This document shows, piece by piece, positions 29,363 to 39,753 of a stretch of 64,000 nucleotides of DNA (positions are counted from its first letter, which is position 1; every line of letters begins with the position of its first letter). A program made the translations under genes and the position numbers. Source of the stretch: Serratia nematodiphila DZ0503SBS1 (lineage in GTDB: Bacteria; Pseudomonadota; Gammaproteobacteria; Enterobacterales; Enterobacteriaceae); the NCBI RefSeq assembly GCF_000738675.1, contig NZ_JPUX01000001.1, positions 4,154,001-4,218,000 of the forward strand. Direction: 5' to 3'. The notes under the pieces are model-generated. The model did no database searches, was not told the DNA's origin, and was given only the letters and a program-made list of their open reading frames with translations.

Positions 29363-29412
29363 TAAAATTGTTGGCGCACCACGATCGTTTGCCGCTTTTT
29401 GCAGCGTATCGA

Positions 29413-29961
29413 TCACGGTTCCAGCAAATCGTTGCGTGCCGCGTTCAAATATTGGAACATCGACCAGAAAGTCAGCACCGCCGCGATATACAACAAGCCA
29501 ATCGCCACATACTCTACGGAACGATCCGGCCGCCACAGCAAGCCCACCAGCGACATCATCTGCGCCATGGTTTTCACTTTGCCGATCCAGGACACCGCCA
29601 CGCTGCTGCGTTTGCCAATTTCCGCCATCCACTCGCGCAGCGACGAAATGATGATTTCACGGGCGATCATGGTGGCCGCCGGCAGCGTGATCCACCAGCT
29701 GTGGTAGTGCTCCGCCACCAGCACCAGCGCCACCGCCACCATCACTTTGTCCGCGACCGGATCCAAAAACGCCCCGAAGCGCGTCGTTTGTTTCCAGCGA
29801 CGTGCCAGGAAGCCGTCAAACCAGTCGGTGACGGCGGCAAACACAAAGATAACGGCGCAAACCATCGGAGCCCAGTTGAACGGCAGATAAAACGCCAGCA
29901 CAAAGAATGGGATCAGAACTACGCGAAACAGGGTAAGCCAAGTCGGTATATTCAATTGCAT
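29413..29961 (-). CDS. pgsA: Phosphatidylglycerophosphate synthase
   Basis: A 182-residue inner-membrane CDP-alcohol phosphatidyltransferase that makes phosphatidylglycerol phosphate from CDP-diacylglycerol and glycerol-3-phosphate. The catalytic motif [11 protein letters not shown]...[10 protein letters not shown] is intact. Length and sequence match E. coli PgsA. It follows uvrC with a 58-bp gap, as in enterobacteria. Confidence 0.97.
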   Translation of the reverse strand: MQLNIPTWLTLFRVVLIPFFVLAFYLPFNWAPMVCAVIFVFAAVTDWFDGFLARRWKQTTRFGAFLDPVADKVMVAVALVLVAEHYHSWWITLPAATMIAREIIISSLREWMAEIGKRSSVAVSWIGKVKTMAQMMSLVGLLWRPDRSVEYVAIGLLYIAAVLTFWSMFQYLNAARNDLLEP

Positions 29962-30019
29962 AATGCTACGGTAACTATCTGGCTAGAGTGGAAATTAAGA
30001 GTATGTTGCTACATTGCCC

Positions 30020-31852
30020 TCAGTGTTTCAATGCATTGTAGATCTTTTCTGCCAATGCTTGTGAAATACCCGGCACTTTTGCAATTTCCTCCACGCTGGC
30101 GTTCAACAAAGGTTGCAGTCCGCCCATATACTTCAACAGCACCTGGCGCCGTTTCGGCCCTACGCCTTCAATCAGCTCCAATGCGCTGGTATTCCTGACT
30201 TTCGCCCTTCTCTGCCGGTGACCGGTAATGGCATGATTGTGCGAATCGTCGCGGATGTGTTGGATCACATGCAGCGCCGGCGAATCCGGCGGCAGAGAAA
30301 TCCCTTCACCTTCCGGCACGAAGAACAACGTTTCTAACCCTGCCTTGCGGTCGGCGCCTTTGGCGATGCCGATCAACAGCGGCTTATTCTTGTCCCAGGT
30401 AACATTCAGCGATTTGAATACGTCGATCGCCATGCCGAGCTGCCCTTTACCGCCGTCGATGAAGATGACATCCGGGATCTTTTTCTCTTCCAGCGCCTTG
30501 CCGTAACGGCGCTTCAGCACCTGCGTCATCGCCGCGTAGTCATCGCCAGGAGTAATGCCGCTGATATTGTAACGCCGATACTCCGCTCGCACGGGGCCGT
30601 TTCCGTCGAACACCACGCACGAAGCCACTGTCTGCTCACCCATGGTATGGCTGATATCGAAGCACTCCATACGGTTGATTTCCGTCAGGTTCAGCACTTT
30701 GGCCAATTCCGCCAGCCGCTGATGGATCGTCGACTGTTGCGACAGCCTGGTGGTCAACGCCGTTGCCGCGTTGGTGCGCGCCAGTTTCAGATAACGGGCG
30801 CGATCGCCGCGCGGTTTGCTTTGAATTTGGATCTTGCGCCCCGCCAACTCGGAGAGCGATTCCGCAAGCAGGTCTTTTTCCGGCAGGCTGAAATCCAGCA
30901 GGATCTCGCCGGGCAGCGTACGCGCCTGGCTGCCTTGCAGATAGAACTGGCCGACAAAGGTCTGCACCACCTCACCCATATCCGTGCCGCCCGGCACTTT
31001 AGGGAAATAGCTGCGGCTGCCCAGCACCTTGCCCTGACGGATGAACAGCACGTGCAGGCACGCCATACCGGCATCGAACGCCACGCCGATCACGTCCAGA
31101 TCGTCGCTGTCGCCCGACACGAACTGCCGTTCGGTAACGCGGCGCACAGCCTGAATTTGATCGCGAATGCGCGCCGCTTCTTCGAAATTAAGCAGTTTGC
31201 TGGCTTCTTCCATACGCTCAATCAGCTGGTGCAATACCTGCTGATCTTTGCCAGAAAGAAACAGCCGCACGTAATCCACCTGCTGCCGGTACTCGTCTTC
31301 GCTCACCAGCCCGGCAACACAAGGCCCCAAACAGCGGCCGATCTGATACTGCAGGCACGGACGCGAACGGTTGCGATACACGCTGTTTTCGCACTGGCGG
31401 ATTGGGAACAGCTTCTGCAGCAGCGCCAGCGTCTCGCGCACGGCGTAAGAGTTGGGGAAAGGCCCGAAATATTCGCCTTTGGCGTGTTTGGCGCCGCGAT
31501 GCACAGCCAAACGGGGATGGGTATCCGCACTGAGAAAAATCAGCGGGTAAGATTTATCGTCTCGCAAAAGAACATTATATCGCGGTTGGTACAATTTAAT
31601 GTAGTTATGTTCCAACAGCAGCGCTTCTGTCTCGGTGTGGGTAACCGTTACGTCTATTTGCGCGATATTTTTAACCAGCGTCTCGGTTTTACGGCTGCTG
31701 ACCTGCTGCCGAAAATAGCTGGCGAGACGCTTTTTCAGGTCTTTGGCTTTACCGACGTAGATCACCGTACCCGTGGCGTCATACATACGGTAGACGCCGG
31801 GCTGGCTGGTGACGGTACTCAGGAAGGCTTTGGCATCAAAACGGTCATTCAC
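30020..31852 (-). CDS. uvrC: UvrABC excinuclease subunit C
   Basis: A 610-residue protein with an N-terminal GIY-YIG nuclease ([25 protein letters not shown]), a UVR domain near residues 200-240 (interacts with UvrB), a central RNase H-like nuclease and C-terminal helix-hairpin-helix motifs. It makes both incisions in nucleotide excision repair. Its start overlaps the uvrY stop by 8 bp. With cho, the window has both UvrC-type nucleases. Confidence 0.97.
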   Translation of the reverse strand: MNDRFDAKAFLSTVTSQPGVYRMYDATGTVIYVGKAKDLKKRLASYFRQQVSSRKTETLVKNIAQIDVTVTHTETEALLLEHNYIKLYQPRYNVLLRDDKSYPLIFLSADTHPRLAVHRGAKHAKGEYFGPFPNSYAVRETLALLQKLFPIRQCENSVYRNRSRPCLQYQIGRCLGPCVAGLVSEDEYRQQVDYVRLFLSGKDQQVLHQLIERMEEASKLLNFEEAARIRDQIQAVRRVTERQFVSGDSDDLDVIGVAFDAGMACLHVLFIRQGKVLGSRSYFPKVPGGTDMGEVVQTFVGQFYLQGSQARTLPGEILLDFSLPEKDLLAESLSELAGRKIQIQSKPRGDRARYLKLARTNAATALTTRLSQQSTIHQRLAELAKVLNLTEINRMECFDISHTMGEQTVASCVVFDGNGPVRAEYRRYNISGITPGDDYAAMTQVLKRRYGKALEEKKIPDVIFIDGGKGQLGMAIDVFKSLNVTWDKNKPLLIGIAKGADRKAGLETLFFVPEGEGISLPPDSPALHVIQHIRDDSHNHAITGHRQRRAKVRNTSALELIEGVGPKRRQVLLKYMGGLQPLLNASVEEIAKVPGISQALAEKIYNALKH

Positions 31853-32501
31853 TGCTTAACAACGTCTCCGCATTGAACAATCCATGTCGGATGGCCAGGT
31901 GAGTCAATTCGACGTCGCCGCTGATATTCAGTTTGCTGAACATGCGGTAACGGTAGCTGTTCACCGTTTTCGGGCTGAGACTCAGTTGCTCCGAGATCTC
32001 ATTCACTTTTTTGCCTTTGGTGATCATCAACATGATCTGTAGCTCGCGTTCAGACAAGCAGCTGAACGGCGTTTCAGCCTGTGGTTCCAACTGACTCAGG
32101 GCCATCTGCTGTGCGATATCAGACGCGATATAGCGCTGCCCGGCATGCACGGAACGCAAGGCGTTAATCACTTCCTGCGGCGCGGCGCCCTTGCTCAGGT
32201 AACCGGCGGCACCCGCCTGCATCACCTTCGCGGGCAAAGGATTTTCAGTATGGATGGTCAACATGATGACTTTGACGTCGGGTGCATAACGCACAATCTT
32301 GCGCGTGGCTTCCAGCCCGCCAATGCCCGGCATATTCATGTCCATCAGCACGATATCGACAGCGTTGCCGCGGCACCATTTTACGGCGTCTTCACCGCAC
32401 TGAGCCTCACCGACAACTTTTATACCTTTGATATCTTCAAGAATGCGTCGTATCCCTGCGCGCACCAGTTCGTGGTCATCAACAAGAAGAACGCTAATCA
32501 A
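31845..32501 (-). CDS. uvrY: Response regulator UvrY (GacA)
   Basis: A 218-residue NarL-type regulator. The receiver domain has phosphoacceptor D54 ([10 protein letters not shown]), acidic DD at 8-9 and a LuxR HTH at about 145-210 ([28 protein letters not shown]). It is the partner of the BarA kinase and activates the CsrB/CsrC RNAs. In Serratia this system influences motility and exoproducts. Operon uvrY-uvrC. Confidence 0.97.
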   Translation of the reverse strand: MISVLLVDDHELVRAGIRRILEDIKGIKVVGEAQCGEDAVKWCRGNAVDIVLMDMNMPGIGGLEATRKIVRYAPDVKVIMLTIHTENPLPAKVMQAGAAGYLSKGAAPQEVINALRSVHAGQRYIASDIAQQMALSQLEPQAETPFSCLSERELQIMLMITKGKKVNEISEQLSLSPKTVNSYRYRMFSKLNISGDVELTHLAIRHGLFNAETLLSSE

Positions 32502-33206
32502 GGAAAAATCTCCAAAAAAAGGGAGTAACGCAATCGGCCTCTGTTTTCGCCAGAGATATTACTTGTTTTTCAGACAAGAATGAACACAGATTAATACATA
32601 CTTCCGAATAACTTTGCGGAGCAGAGCTGATTTTTCAATTTTAGCCGTCTATGCCGCCGATAAATCGTCACGTCGGAAAAGATCGGGCGACGAAAATAAT
32701 TTCGTCGCGCTGCGTCTGACACAGGATAGCGCGACAATCATGCCGCGAGGGAGAAATCTGTGTAAGCAATCACGACATGAATAATATTAACACGGCTGTT
32801 GGCTGTTTGTAATCATTTGATATTTAAAGGCGTAACAAAATCCGCGGCCAACGTGGGTCCGGCAACCCTCGGTCGAAACTATTATTCCCGGCAAACGCCG
32901 GTAAAATCGGCGCCTCCGCCCCCCAGTAATTATAATAACCCCGATTGTTCAACAATAACGTACCGGAAAAATACTTGTTAACCACCTCGAAATAACTTGC
33001 CGAGAGTAGATGATTCAGACAGGCAACGAGCGAACGTTGCCCACCCGCGAGACCTGAGCAAGCCCGGTGCAGATGACAGACTCATGCTATGCTATACTCC
33101 GCGCCCAGTTAAATTCGCCGCCGCGCCCGGGGCTACTTTTTAGCCCGCGCGCGGTGCGCCAAAGCAGCTTGTATCAGGCTACGGCCTCAAAAAATCAGGA
33201 GAGAAA
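32502..33206. other. Gene-poor region upstream of uvrY and yecF
   Basis: About 700 bp with no convincing ORF. It contains a perfect 9-bp hairpin at 32687-32708 (GCGACGAAA-ATAA-TTTCGTCGC) and, before yecF, a TATACT -10 near 33090 with a GC-rich discriminator and a GC-rich hairpin in the leader (about 33115-33160). In E. coli sdiA lies on the other side of yecF; it is not here. Confidence 0.6.
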
Positions 33207-33431
33207 ATGAGCAACGTTGATTTCACTACGTCTGCAAACCCGGAAATCTTGGCGACCGAGGTTGCCTGCCTCAAAGCTACGCTGACGCTGATCTTGAAGT
33301 CGATCGGCCAGGCCGACGCCGGGAAAGTCATCATCAACATGGAACGTTTCATCGCGCAGATTGAAGATCCGACTCAGGCAGAAATCTTCAAGAACAGCAT
33401 TCAGCAAATAAAGCACGCTTACCGTCAGTAA
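33207..33431 (+). CDS. yecF: DUF2594 protein YecF
   Basis: A 74-residue protein aligned end to end with E. coli YecF (EVACLKATLTLILKSIGQADAGKV and IKHAYRQ at the C-terminus). Function unknown. CAGGAGAG precedes the ATG. It keeps its position beside uvrY; a terminator follows. Confidence 0.93.
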   Translation: MSNVDFTTSANPEILATEVACLKATLTLILKSIGQADAGKVIINMERFIAQIEDPTQAEIFKNSIQQIKHAYRQ

Positions 33432-33442
33432 GCGTTGCGCCC

Positions 33443-33472
33443 CAGACCCGCACTTCTTGTGGGTCTGCTTTT
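33443..33472 (+). terminator. yecF terminator
   Basis: A 10-bp stem (CAGACCCGCA / TGTGGGTCTG) with CTTCT loop, then CTTTTC. Confidence 0.8.
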
Positions 33473-33553
33473 CACCACGCTACGCCACACCCCATTGATC
33501 TTGCACGCGCTTTCGGGCAGTGTGTTGACTTTCCCCCCACACCCGAGACCGTT

Positions 33554-33895
33554 ATGGGCATCCTTGTCAAAGCGCTGATCGGCGCGCTGGTCGTGGTTCT
33601 AATCGGCCTGTTGGCCAAAACGCGCAACTATTATATCGCCGGTTTAGTCCCGCTCTTTCCCACTTTCGCCCTGATTGCGCATTACATTGTCGGCAGCGAA
33701 CGTTCAATTGCGGCACTGAAAACGACGCTGATTTTCGGCATGTGGGCGGTATTGCCCTACCTGGTATATTTGATTTCGCTGTATTTCCTGATTAACAGTC
33801 TGCGGCTGTCGTTAGCGCTGGGTGCGGCGGTATTGTGCTGGATTGCGGCGGCGTGGCTATTAATTACGCTGTGGGGATGGTGGCAAGGGCGTTAA
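33554..33895 (+). CDS. GlpM family membrane protein
   Basis: A 113-residue protein with four hydrophobic helices (MGILVKALIGALVVVLIGLLAKT... LCWIAAAWLLITLWGWW). It resembles Pseudomonas GlpM, which has been connected with alginate production, and enterobacterial homologues of unknown role. The segment KTRNYYIAGLVPLFPTFALIAHYIVG is typical. Confidence 0.8.
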   Translation: MGILVKALIGALVVVLIGLLAKTRNYYIAGLVPLFPTFALIAHYIVGSERSIAALKTTLIFGMWAVLPYLVYLISLYFLINSLRLSLALGAAVLCWIAAAWLLITLWGWWQGR

Positions 33896-33912
33896 CGCCC
33901 TTGCCTGGGCTG

Positions 33913-34344
33913 TTACGGCCGCCCTGCCTGCAACACGAAGCCTCGCTGCCGATCGCCGGCGATGCGCAGATAGCGGCTTTCACCGGCGCGCAGCGTCATC
34001 GGCACGCTGCCGCTGGTTTCACGCCAAATACATAGAGAGTTCTCGATCATATCTTGCCCGATACTGACCGAAATATTGCCTGGTGGCACGCGAAACTCTG
34101 CTTTTTCTTTTGCCTCGAGTGAAGCGGCAAACTCCCCATTCACATAGACGCCAGTGCGGCAGCTGCCCGCCAGCATTCCGCTGTCGCGCACCACGACCAC
34201 CGTAGCGTAAGGCGTATCCGGGATATTCTGATAGAGCATCAGACGGCTTGGGGGGGGCAACTCAGCCTGTTGCGGCGGTACGGCTTGAGTCGCACACCCC
34301 GTCAGCAGTGCAGAGGCAAATAACAACGCGGCGTAATGCTTCAT
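33913..34344 (-). CDS. Putative lipoprotein
   Basis: A 143-residue protein from the ATG at 34344. It has a lipoprotein signal (MKHYAALLFASALLTGC, lipobox LTGC) and a beta-rich mature part. The block VYVNGEFAASLEAKEKAEFRVPPG resembles DUF2846-type lipoproteins, in which a short surface domain displays a conserved small peptide loop. A CCAAGGATG junction supports the start. Convergent with the GlpM-like gene. Confidence 0.78.
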   Translation of the reverse strand: MKHYAALLFASALLTGCATQAVPPQQAELPPPSRLMLYQNIPDTPYATVVVVRDSGMLAGSCRTGVYVNGEFAASLEAKEKAEFRVPPGNISVSIGQDMIENSLCIWRETSGSVPMTLRAGESRYLRIAGDRQRGFVLQAGRP

Positions 34345-34515
34345 CCTTGGCTCCTGAAGAAAATAATGCTTATCGTAGCAAGAGAATAGCTGTCTCCAGT
34401 AGCCTTCATACCGCAGAGACGAAAAAATCGGATAACTTCCCACTCCTCTCACGAACCTGCAGGGATAAGAAGATTCTGCATTAAAGCCATTGAAATAAAG
34501 GCGATTCTTTCAGAT

Positions 34516-34830
34516 TTAAAACTTGATCATGCCACGTTGGATATCTGCCGCAAAAGCACCACTGACGTAACTGAAACCATCCTGCGTGACATAAACCCGG
34601 GTATGACCGGTCTCTGATAACACCGCCACCATATATCCCAGGCTGATCATTTCATGGGACGGAACGTTCATCGGGGTTAGAAATCCGCGCCCACGGCACC
34701 ACTGATAAAAGCGGGTTCGCCCATATCCCAACACGGCGCCAACATCGGAGAGGTGCTTAAAAGTATCATAATCCTCTGATGGTGAAGGTAAACCGTCATG
34801 ACTTTCAGGCGTTTTCTTTATCCCAGACAA
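34516..34830 (-). CDS. Phage antirepressor KilAC-domain protein (orphan)
   Basis: A 104-residue protein. The central part VGAVLGYGRTRFYQWCRGRGFLTPMN matches the start of the KilAC domain found at the C-terminus of phage antirepressors. The N-terminal BRO/AntA half is missing. No other phage genes are nearby. AAGGAGT precedes the ATG. It could be a phage remnant or a domesticated regulator. Confidence 0.75.
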   Translation of the reverse strand: MSGIKKTPESHDGLPSPSEDYDTFKHLSDVGAVLGYGRTRFYQWCRGRGFLTPMNVPSHEMISLGYMVAVLSETGHTRVYVTQDGFSYVSGAFAADIQRGMIKF

Positions 34831-35374
34831 AATAAACTCCTTTTTTGACTCTGTCGCGTACAGTTATCCTTCCTCTAAAATGAATTTAAAAAATCCAAAT
34901 TTAAAATGCAAATGAATTCCCTGTAACTAAAAAGTCTTCCCCAGAAAAAACCTGAAAATAAAACCCCAATAAAAAAACAGAAATAAAAAAATAAGGTATT
35001 AATACCGAGCATTAAATCCTTGGCATGGGTAAATATCCTAAATAAAAATAATATTCATACCCGATAAGAAAATGCTTAGCTTGCATATTATTTCCCTCAT
35101 TAAAACGATGCAATTGCGGTCAGATCATTGCGGCATAAAGAGAATGAATAAAATCAATGCCACATCGTCCAGCCCTCGCCGTGAGGTCGCGGATCCTTAC
35201 AGACTGCCCTCAATGCGCCACATCCTCTCTCAACGCGGCACTTCCTAAATCACACCTAAACAATAACCATTATCATTTCCAATTGTTCCGCCAGTTTATT
35301 ACACTTTCCTACCTCGTCAGTTAGGAACATTCCTAGGCTGCGAGCCTCAGGATAGAGAAAGAGTTAGGGACACC
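34831..35374. other. AT-rich intergenic region
   Basis: About 540 bp, strongly AT-rich between 34860 and 35150 compared with the rest of the window, with no credible ORF. A partial Fur-like sequence lies at 35261-35279 (AATAACCATTATCATTTC). The composition suggests acquired DNA, like the KilAC gene beside it. Confidence 0.6.
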
Positions 35375-35734
35375 ATGAAGAATTGCCGTTGTTTGATTGT
35401 TTTGCCGTTATTGATGTTGACCGCCTGCACCCAATGGGAAAGGCCTGGCGCGGTTGAGAGTACCCGGAATGCCGAATATGCCGAATGCCGCAGCCGCGGA
35501 TACGATCGCTTCCCCCCGGACGTGGTGCGGGACGTGGAGTTCAGCTACGAAAACAAATACATTCCTTGCGAGAAGAATAAGAAAGACTGTCCATCGGGAT
35601 ACCGCTACGACAAGGAGCCGTCAATTAAAACAGTGCAGACCGATCGCAATCAGTCCGCCCGAGACGCCACCATCGAAGCCTGTATGTACGGCAAAGGCTG
35701 GCGGGAGAAAACCTACTATTGGCCGCAATGGTAA
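35375..35734 (+). CDS. Small cysteine-containing lipoprotein
   Basis: A 119-residue protein with lipoprotein signal MKNCRCLIVLPLLMLTAC (C18) and a mature part with four cysteines (YAECRSRG, IPCEKNKKDCPSG, IEACMYGKGW) that could form two disulfides in the periplasm. The C-terminal EACMYGKGW... pattern is seen in other small enterobacterial lipoproteins. Function unknown. Confidence 0.75.
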   Translation: MKNCRCLIVLPLLMLTACTQWERPGAVESTRNAEYAECRSRGYDRFPPDVVRDVEFSYENKYIPCEKNKKDCPSGYRYDKEPSIKTVQTDRNQSARDATIEACMYGKGWREKTYYWPQW

Positions 35735-35774
35735 TGTGGCGGCGTTTGCCTGGGGCGAGATGCCGCTAACCCAT

Positions 35775-37043
35775 TCAACCATCGTCATCACATCGGTTCA
35801 GCCCCAGCGCAACCAGCGTTTCCGTCCTGACCGGCGTTAAAGGCACACGCGGCGACGGTAAAGGCCAGCCCAAAAGCTGCCTCGCCGCCGTTGCGCAGAC
35901 TTTACCCTGGCATGCCCCCATACCACAGCGGCTGCTCATCTTAGCCGTGTTCCAATCCGGCTGATGGTGTACCTGTTCCAACGTAACGTCTTCGCAGCGG
36001 CACAGTAACGTTTGCGGATTGGCCAGCGAATTCAAGCGCTCATCGAGTGCGAAGGCATTTGCCGCCGCCGTGGCGAAACGCCGCCACCGCCGCCGCTGCG
36101 CCGCCAGGCGCTCTGCCTTTTCCCGCTGCCCGGTGGCGGCATAACCGGCAATGGCGCCTTCAGTGAGCGCCAATTCACTGCCGCCGATGCCGGTACACTC
36201 CCCGGCAGCAAAAATTTGCACCTGACTGGTTTGCTGCCAATGATTCACCGCTACGGCGTCATGCTTTATCCGACACCCCAACAGCATCGCCAGCTCAATG
36301 TTCGCCACCAGACCAAAACCGCAGGCCAGCCTGTCGCAGGCCACCGTACTTTCCCGCCCGCCGTTATTGACACGCACCGACGCCAAGCGCTCTTGCCCCA
36401 AGGCCGCCAGCACCCGGCTACCGGCACGATAATGGCTTGGCATCAGAGAGAAAGCCTGACGCAGCTTGGCCGGCCAGCGCCACAGGCCGCCGGCGAAAGC
36501 CGCCAACCGCCACAGCGGCGCCTGCTCCGCCAACATGACCACCTCTCCGCCGGCCTGTTTCACGCTGTCGGCCACCGCCAACAGCAGCGGACCACTGCCG
36601 GCGATCACCACTCGCTCGCCACGGATCGCCAACCCCTGCTTGATTTGCGCCTGTAAACCACCGGCGCCGGTCACCCCCGGCAGCGTCCAGCCGGGAAACG
36701 GCAACAACAGTTCACGCGCGCCATTGCATAAAATCAGCTTTTGATAGCGAATCACGCCGCAGCCCTCGGCGTCTTCATATGCCAATCGGTTAGCGCCACA
36801 CTGCGCCACCAGCTTGCAGCCAGACTGCAGCGCAATATTTTCCCGCGCCGCCACCGCCTGCCGATAGCGGCTCGCCGTTTCAGGTAAAGCCACCTGCATC
36901 CCGTCGCGCCAGATTTGCCCGCCGGGATGCGGATTATCATCAATCATTCGCACCTGGCCACCACTTTCCGCAGCGGCCAGCGCCGCCGCCATGCCGGCCG
37001 GCCCGGCACCGACGATCAGCACCTCACAATTGAAGTTACTCAT
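35775..37043 (-). CDS. D-hydroxyproline dehydrogenase, FAD/NAD-type subunit
   Basis: A protein of about 422 residues. FAD-binding GAGPAGMAA near the N-terminus, a second nucleotide-binding fold (VVIAGSGPLLLAVADSVKQAG) and a C-terminal cysteine cluster (LLCRCEDVT ... CGMGACQGKVC) that probably holds an iron-sulfur centre. It resembles the HcnB / opine-oxidase A class. With the next two genes it forms a three-subunit enzyme that oxidises cis-4-hydroxy-D-proline to pyrroline-4-hydroxy-2-carboxylate. It overlaps the ferredoxin-like gene by 8 bp. Confidence 0.88.
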   Translation of the reverse strand: MSNFNCEVLIVGAGPAGMAAALAAAESGGQVRMIDDNPHPGGQIWRDGMQVALPETASRYRQAVAARENIALQSGCKLVAQCGANRLAYEDAEGCGVIRYQKLILCNGARELLLPFPGWTLPGVTGAGGLQAQIKQGLAIRGERVVIAGSGPLLLAVADSVKQAGGEVVMLAEQAPLWRLAAFAGGLWRWPAKLRQAFSLMPSHYRAGSRVLAALGQERLASVRVNNGGRESTVACDRLACGFGLVANIELAMLLGCRIKHDAVAVNHWQQTSQVQIFAAGECTGIGGSELALTEGAIAGYAATGQREKAERLAAQRRRWRRFATAAANAFALDERLNSLANPQTLLCRCEDVTLEQVHHQPDWNTAKMSSRCGMGACQGKVCATAARQLLGWPLPSPRVPLTPVRTETLVALGLNRCDDDG

Positions 37044-37296
37044 CATCGTTCCTCTCTATGCGCATGCCGGCTTGGCACAGCGTTTGGCACGCCAGCCGAC
37101 GCAGGCCGTTAATGGTCACCCGGCACTCCTGACAAACGCCCATGCCACAAAAGGGAGCCCGCGGTTGGTGTGAAACAGATAACCGACAACGATCGTCGCC
37201 GCACAGGCTGAGCGCCGCAGCAACGCTGAGACCAACCGGCACCCGCCGGTGTTCTCCATCGATGCTCAACGCGATCGTATTTTGTCTTTCATTCAT
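37036..37296 (-). CDS. D-hydroxyproline dehydrogenase, [2Fe-2S] subunit
   Basis: An 86-residue ferredoxin-like protein. Cysteines lie in the HcnA pattern: PFCGMGVCQECRVTINGLRRLACQTLC. It passes electrons between the two flavin subunits. It overlaps the flanking genes on both sides (8 bp and 4 bp), so the three are made as one complex. Confidence 0.88.
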   Translation of the reverse strand: MNERQNTIALSIDGEHRRVPVGLSVAAALSLCGDDRCRLSVSHQPRAPFCGMGVCQECRVTINGLRRLACQTLCQAGMRIERNDDE

Positions 37297-38417
37297 ACAG
37301 GCAACTCCTCGGCGGCAAACGCCCGCGCAGCCAAATACGGGGAATCGTCAATCTCCGGCGTTTGCCGGCCAATCTGCGCAGTAATCAGCGCAGCGCTGCC
37401 GAGCGCAGTCGTGACGCCCAATCCCTCATGCCCCAAAGCCAGCCACAGCCAGGAATGCCGCGGATGCACGCCCAACAGCGGCAGCCCGTCGGCAGAGGCG
37501 GCGCGCAACCCGGTCCAGCAGCGAATGATGTTCATCTGCGCCAGTGCGGGCAAGAAATGCTGCGCACGCGTAAGCATTGCCGCCAACAGCGGCATGTCCA
37601 ACGCCGAATCGACGGCGTCGAACTGGCGGGAAGAGCCGATCAGCCATTGTCCGGTGGGCCGCGCCTGCACATTGAAAGCCACCGACGTGCCGTTACTGGC
37701 ATGCGCGCTGGCGCCATACCCCAGCTCCACCAGTTGATGCCGCACCCGCGGCGGGTAGCGATCGGTGATCGCCAGTTGGCCCTTCTTGGCGTGAAGCAAA
37801 GTCTGCGGTAATAGGCTATTGGCCCTAAGGCCGCAGGCCAGGACCACCACCGGCGCGGCCAGACGTCTGCCGTCCGCCAGCCGCACGGCTTCCTCTTCTA
37901 ACGCTGTCGCTTCACCATGCACCACGTCAATTGCCGCACCACGGTCGGCCAACAGCCAGCGAGCCGCGAGCGGCGCATACAGAATGCCATCGCCCGACAC
38001 CCGCAGTCCGCCGGCCAGGCCGTGCCGCAGCATCGGCTCCATGACGGCGATCTGCTCTGCCGTCAGCAGTTCCGCGGCCACGCCCTGCTCCGCCAGCCGC
38101 ACCCGCTTTTGCTCGGCGATGGCCATTTCATCCGCTTGATCCGCCAACCACAGCGTACCGCAGCCACGCCAGGCGCAGGCTTCCGGCATGCGCCCCGTCA
38201 CTTCGCGCCACAACCGCAGCGAATAAGCGCTCAACGCCAGCTCGGCAGGATTATCGTCCATGCAAACCAGATGCCCCATACCGGCGGCGGTGGCGCCGGC
38301 GCGGCGATCGTCCACCACCGAGACACGATACCCTTCCCGCGCCAGCCGCCAGGCGCAAGCGGCGCCGATGATACCGGCACCGACCACGATGACATCGGCT
38401 CCCCGCTCGGCGCCCAT
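37293..38417 (-). CDS. D-hydroxyproline dehydrogenase, FAD amine-oxidase subunit
   Basis: A 374-residue DadA/glycine-oxidase-type flavoprotein. FAD motif VVGAGIIGAACAWRLAREGYRVSVVDD at the N-terminus, and HEGLGVTTALGSAALITAQI near the end, as in DAO-family enzymes and HcnC. It carries the amine-oxidising site. Its start touches the epimerase stop, indicating one operon: epimerase, then the three subunits. Confidence 0.88.
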   Translation of the reverse strand: MGAERGADVIVVGAGIIGAACAWRLAREGYRVSVVDDRRAGATAAGMGHLVCMDDNPAELALSAYSLRLWREVTGRMPEACAWRGCGTLWLADQADEMAIAEQKRVRLAEQGVAAELLTAEQIAVMEPMLRHGLAGGLRVSGDGILYAPLAARWLLADRGAAIDVVHGEATALEEEAVRLADGRRLAAPVVVLACGLRANSLLPQTLLHAKKGQLAITDRYPPRVRHQLVELGYGASAHASNGTSVAFNVQARPTGQWLIGSSRQFDAVDSALDMPLLAAMLTRAQHFLPALAQMNIIRCWTGLRAASADGLPLLGVHPRHSWLWLALGHEGLGVTTALGSAALITAQIGRQTPEIDDSPYLAARAFAAEELPV

Positions 38418-39364
38418 CAGCGTATCCCCCAGACGAAGGGATCGCGTTCGTCGAGCAGCAGTTGGCTATCGGCGCACACATAGGCCTGCCCGCGAATAAA
38501 GGGGGCAATGCGATCGCCGTTCCAACGATAATAGGCCTGGAATTCGCTGCCGATCACGCTGGCCTGCCGCCACTGCGTGTCCGGCGGCAGTTTGCCGTCC
38601 GCCGCCAGACACGCCAGTTTGGCGCTGGTGCCGGTACCGCACGGAGAACGGTCATAGGCTTTGCCGGGGCACAGCACGAAGCTGCGGCTGTCGGCCTGCG
38701 GATCGTCACCGAACAGTTCGATATGGTCTATCGCTCCGCCGTCTTCACCGCGGATGCCCGCCTGTTCCAGCGTTTGCCGCACCGCCCAGGTGAACGCGGT
38801 CAAGGCCTCCAGATTGTGTTTATCGATGGGCAACGGTGACTCGCCGATCAGGAAGAACCAGTTGCCCCCCCAGGCGATGTCACCCGTCACTGCCCCGTGA
38901 CCGGCAACCTCAAGCCGCACCTGGCGGCGATAGCGATAAGCCGCCACGTTCTCCACCGTGACGCTGCCGTCATCATGCAGCGTGGCGCTTACCGGGCCGA
39001 CCGGGGTCTCGATCAGGTGGCGCCCGGCGTGGATGCGCCCCAGATGAGCCAGCGAAGCGATCAGCCCGATAGTGCCGTGTCCGCACATGCCCAGATAGCC
39101 GCTGTTGTTAAAGAAGATCACCCCGGCGGTGGCCTGTGGCGAGCAGGGGCGGCACAGCAACGCCCCCACCAGCACGTCATTGCCACGCGGTTCGAGCATC
39201 ACCGCGCAGCGCCAATCATCATAATGTTGTGCGAAACGCGCCCGCCGTTCCGCCATGCTACCCTCGCCGAGATCGGGAAAACCTTCCACGATCAGGCGGG
39301 TCGGCTCTCCGCCGGTATGAGAATCGATCGCCCGCAAAGCGGTGATATGCGCAGAAAGTGCCAT
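38417..39364 (-). CDS. 4-hydroxyproline 2-epimerase
   Basis: A 315-residue proline-racemase-family enzyme. Both catalytic cysteines are present (MCGHGT, C94; SPCGTGTS, C242), which points to epimerase and not the dehydratase branch, where the second Cys is Thr. It converts trans-4-hydroxy-L-proline to cis-4-hydroxy-D-proline. The start [23 protein letters not shown] at 39364 has CAGGAGA upstream; the longer frame does not. First gene of the minus-strand operon. Confidence 0.92.
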   Translation of the reverse strand: MALSAHITALRAIDSHTGGEPTRLIVEGFPDLGEGSMAERRARFAQHYDDWRCAVMLEPRGNDVLVGALLCRPCSPQATAGVIFFNNSGYLGMCGHGTIGLIASLAHLGRIHAGRHLIETPVGPVSATLHDDGSVTVENVAAYRYRRQVRLEVAGHGAVTGDIAWGGNWFFLIGESPLPIDKHNLEALTAFTWAVRQTLEQAGIRGEDGGAIDHIELFGDDPQADSRSFVLCPGKAYDRSPCGTGTSAKLACLAADGKLPPDTQWRQASVIGSEFQAYYRWNGDRIAPFIRGQAYVCADSQLLLDERDPFVWGIR

Positions 39365-39753
39365 CGGCGTCTCCTGGGTTAATGAGATGTTACCAATGGC
39401 ATTAGCCTGAACGAATGTGAGCATGACGGCTTGATGCGTTTCGGCGCAGCGAATGAAGAAATCAGCACAGTGACAAACGTCAGGCCTGACGCGTCGCGGG
39501 TATGAGTTTAACGGTTGTCATAATAATGACTTATTTATCATGTCGTTATTTTCATGCTAAACCCTTGCGTAGCGAGAAACGCCGCAGTTTTCAAGCAACC
39601 GCCAAACACCGTCCGGCAAAAGTATGCGGCAATCCGCATATTTGGCAGCCCGCCGGAAATAGCGCTTGCTTCGTTACAAAAAAGTTAATATTGATGCGAA
39701 AGCGCCAACCTGGCTCGCCTGTTTTTCCGGCTAACGACCGAAAAGGGACTGTT
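39365..39753. promoter_or_regulatory. Divergent control region of the hydroxyproline locus
   Basis: 389 bp between the epimerase operon and the regulator gene, AT-rich around 39510-39560. No gene is supported here. It must hold the promoters of both transcripts and the most likely regulator binding sites, but I could not identify clear direct repeats. Confidence 0.5.
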
